In this document: one piece after another, positions 41,041 to 42,735 of the stretch
Layout of the letters: each line of letters begins with the position of its first letter
Numbering within the stretch: position 1 is the stretch's first letter
NCBI GenBank assembly: GCA_020025075.1
Contig: JAHHSR010000012.1
Location: 1-42,735, forward strand
Length of the DNA: 42,735 nt
Direction of reading: 5' to 3'
Origin: Pectinatus sp.
GTDB taxonomy: Bacteria > Bacillota > Negativicutes > Selenomonadales > Selenomonadaceae
Position numbers and translations under genes: made by a program
Notes under the pieces: model-generated
Seen by the model: the letters and a program-made list of their open reading frames with translations, nothing else
Told to the model about the DNA's origin: nothing
Databases searched by the model: none

Positions 41041-41946
41041 TCAGTGCTGCGCGGCACAAGTTTCTTTTTCGTGCAGCTTACATATATAATCAATAAAAAT
41101 TTTCATCTGCTCGTATTTGGGATTACTTTTTTTGTAGACGAGATAACATTTGAGAGAAAAGGCGGGGTCCATATCATAATATCCATTTGTAATATTCATC
41201 GCATCCAAAAAACGCTGCGACAAAATAGCTCCCGCCCTATTTTGCTGACAGTAGTTCATCATCGCATACGGTGTTGAAAGCCAGGCTTCAACGGAAGGGC
41301 ACAAGTCCTTGTCTTGAAAATAGCGGTCGATGACAGAGTTCATATAATAGTAAGGAGAATATTGCGCAAAGGGCAAAGAGGCTATCTCACCCGCTGTGAA
41401 AAATCCCTTCTTATTTTCAATATTCGGTGCAAAATAAACCATCTTCTCATCACAAAAATAAACACGCTCAAAATCGTCAATATCAAGCTGCGGCAAGAGA
41501 AAGGTAGAGATAATATCAAGTCTGTTTTCACGCAGGTGGCGAAGCATTTCCCGCGCTTCCAAATTATAAACATTAATCGTTAAGTCCAAGTTATGCTGCT
41601 GAAAATAGGTCAAATGCCTATTCATAAGGACATCGCCTAAAGACATCAATGTGCCAACGCCCAATGGCTCACGCTGACCGCTTAAAGCGTGGAGCTCATG
41701 GATACACTTAGACAAATCGCCAATGATGCGCTGCACGTCGGCATAAAATTTTTCGCCCGCCTTCGTCAAATCGCTGCCCCGATTAGAGCGCATAATGAGC
41801 TGCACGCCAACCAGTTCTTCCAGCTTTTTCATCTGAAAACTAAAAGCCGATTGCGTTATATTGGCCTCCTGGGCGGCAAGGGTAAAATTGCGCACGCGGG
41901 CATAAATAAGAAAATTTTCTAGTTGCTGTATATTTGGCAGTTCCAT
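41041..41946 (-). CDS. LysR-type transcriptional regulator
   Basis: 301 residues. N-terminal winged helix QQLENFLIYARVRNFTLAAQ, then ANITQSAFSFQMKKLEELVG, followed by the two-subdomain effector region (for example DIISTFLLPQLDID, AGAILSQRFLDAM). I start at 41946, with AGAGGG 8 nt upstream. LysR regulators often control a neighbouring gene; the nearest is the MFS transporter downstream. Effector unknown. Confidence 0.93.
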   Translation of the reverse strand: MELPNIQQLENFLIYARVRNFTLAAQEANITQSAFSFQMKKLEELVGVQLIMRSNRGSDLTKAGEKFYADVQRIIGDLSKCIHELHALSGQREPLGVGTLMSLGDVLMNRHLTYFQQHNLDLTINVYNLEAREMLRHLRENRLDIISTFLLPQLDIDDFERVYFCDEKMVYFAPNIENKKGFFTAGEIASLPFAQYSPYYYMNSVIDRYFQDKDLCPSVEAWLSTPYAMMNYCQQNRAGAILSQRFLDAMNITNGYYDMDPAFSLKCYLVYKKSNPKYEQMKIFIDYICKLHEKETCAAQH

Positions 41947-42233
41947 ATTTTTAACCCTCTTAAACTCCCGCAAAAGGAATTACTGCAAGAGGGATATTGT
42001 CACCTTTCTTTCTTTATCTACTGTTATAGTATATCAAAGCGAGAAAATATAAGCTATTTTTATTTGTAAATGCGCTCCAGCCTATAAAGACGCAGTTTTC
42101 TAATTTTAGGAGAATGTCACATTACGCTCTCTCCACAAGCGCAAATCCATATACCCACGGTATTTACGAGATAAATTAGATAGGCATTCGCCTAACTTCT
42201 TCTTGAATATCTACTGCAGCATTCTTATCTTGA

Positions 42234-42583
42234 TTACGGCTGCCTTTTTATCGCCTAAATAACCCTCAATGATTGGCGAATTTACTTTAAATACTTTAAA
42301 TAAAATAACGGCCAACAAATGCTTCCTAGGCATTGGCGGCATCAGCAGCTGCGGCGGCATCAGTACCTCCGTCCTACAAGAAACCACAATTAACCATACT
42401 ATGCTCAAGCGCTGCAGCGGACCGCGTTATATACTCGCCAATAACTACAAAATCGGTCGCAACAATAATTTTATTAGCAGCAGCATTCTTCCCAATATAA
42501 CATTAATCACTACCAAAGGCGGCAACCCATCTGAGATAGAAAAGCTAAAAAAAAGCAATATAAAAATAATTGAAATAGAGTAA
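42234..42583 (+). pseudogene. DeoR-family regulator, C-terminal sensor fragment
   Basis: An open frame of 104 residues from 42269 matches the DeoR sugar-phosphate sensor domain: NKCFLGIGGISSCGGIST, the SVLQETTINHTMLKR helix (usually EA.iKr.Mi), ILANNYKIGR and ITLITTKGG. The piece that should precede it, reading YRLNNPQ, is in another frame (42249-42269) and ends at TGA, so a single-base shift separates them. No helix-turn-helix is seen upstream. A dead or decaying gene. The 230 nt between it and the LysR gene contain nothing else I can support. Confidence 0.6.
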
Positions 42584-42624
42584 TACATATCCCCATCATA
42601 TTTTACATCTCTCTTATGAACCTC

Positions 42625-42654
42625 TTGCCCTCAGAGGCAGACACAGACTATAAT
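42625..42654 (+). promoter_or_regulatory. Possible promoter near the right edge
   Basis: TTGCCC (42625-42630), 18-nt spacer, TATAAT (42649-42654), reading toward the hairpin at 42693-42735. Confidence 0.35.
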
Positions 42655-42692
42655 CATCTCAAGGGAAGCCATCTTTTGCTATTTATCATAAT

Positions 42693-42735
42693 CCGCCAGA
42701 AGACTCCTTCCTCTTAGGTGGGAGATGAATGGCGG
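42693..42735 (+). mobile_element. Hairpin resembling an IS200/IS605-type end (cut by window edge)
   Basis: Nested inverted repeats: CCGCC (42693) with GGCGG (42731), and inside ACTCC..CCT-CTT-AGG..GGGAG (42703-42724). A subterminal hairpin with a CCTCTTAGG core is common at ends of IS200/IS605 and tnpB-only elements, where it is bound by TnpA or forms the guide RNA scaffold. The element itself would be outside the window, so this stays tentative. Confidence 0.35.

Overview
The window reads as a chromosome segment of an anaerobic, fermentative Firmicute. A Negativicutes (Selenomonas/Veillonella-type) host fits best: Gram-positive-like sigma-A promoters and strong Shine-Dalgarno (SD) sequences, a Tat-exported membrane-bound [NiFe] hydrogenase with a full hyp set, glpABC/glpFK plus dhaKLM glycerol catabolism, and a two-iron superoxide reductase. 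The taxonomic call is an inference from gene content only.

Layout. (1) 1-2255: the N-terminus of an alanine/proline/serine-rich secreted protein behind a promoter covered by a 28-bp palindrome; a small sigma factor on the minus strand; and, divergently, a ComK-like gene interrupted at its start codon by a 456-nt group I intron (about 1301-1756). Splicing appears to assemble the GTG start codon 7 nt after a perfect SD, so translation of the ComK-like protein should depend on self-splicing. (2) 2257-8727: a BrnQ transporter and a cupin on the minus strand, then a plus-strand sugar-nucleotide group (DUF218 protein, phosphomannomutase/phosphoglucomutase, galU, pgi). (3) 24767 down to 8753, all minus strand: hydrogenase structural genes hyaABC, a small CxxCGCG/His-rich metal protein, hypA, hypB, the maturation protease, hypF, hypC, hypD and hypE. 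These run directly into three unusual genes: a beta-CASP-like metallo-beta-lactamase protein, a coiled-coil protein with a GrpE-like tail, and a 920-residue divergent Hsp70. (4) 34818 down to 24898, minus strand: glpF-glpK, glpA-glpB-glpC, dhaK-dhaL-dhaM and a desulfoferrodoxin. (5) 34859-39701: a YitT-family membrane protein, three envelope-associated proteins of unknown function and an NlpC/P60 peptidase. (6) 39710-42735: an MFS transporter, a LysR regulator, a broken DeoR-type regulator and, at the right edge, a hairpin resembling the end of an IS200/IS605-type element.

How it fits together: glycerol enters by GlpF and is phosphorylated by GlpK, then oxidised by GlpABC into the quinone pool. 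Alternatively, dihydroxyacetone is phosphorylated by DhaKLM. The hydrogenase HyaABC exchanges electrons between H2 and the same membrane pool, and its Ni-Fe(CN)2CO site is built by the Hyp proteins encoded beside it. The most unusual elements are the intron-built start codon, the Hsp70/GrpE-like/MBL cassette at the end of the hydrogenase cluster, the stand-alone nickel-motif protein, and a structured leader in front of glpABC.
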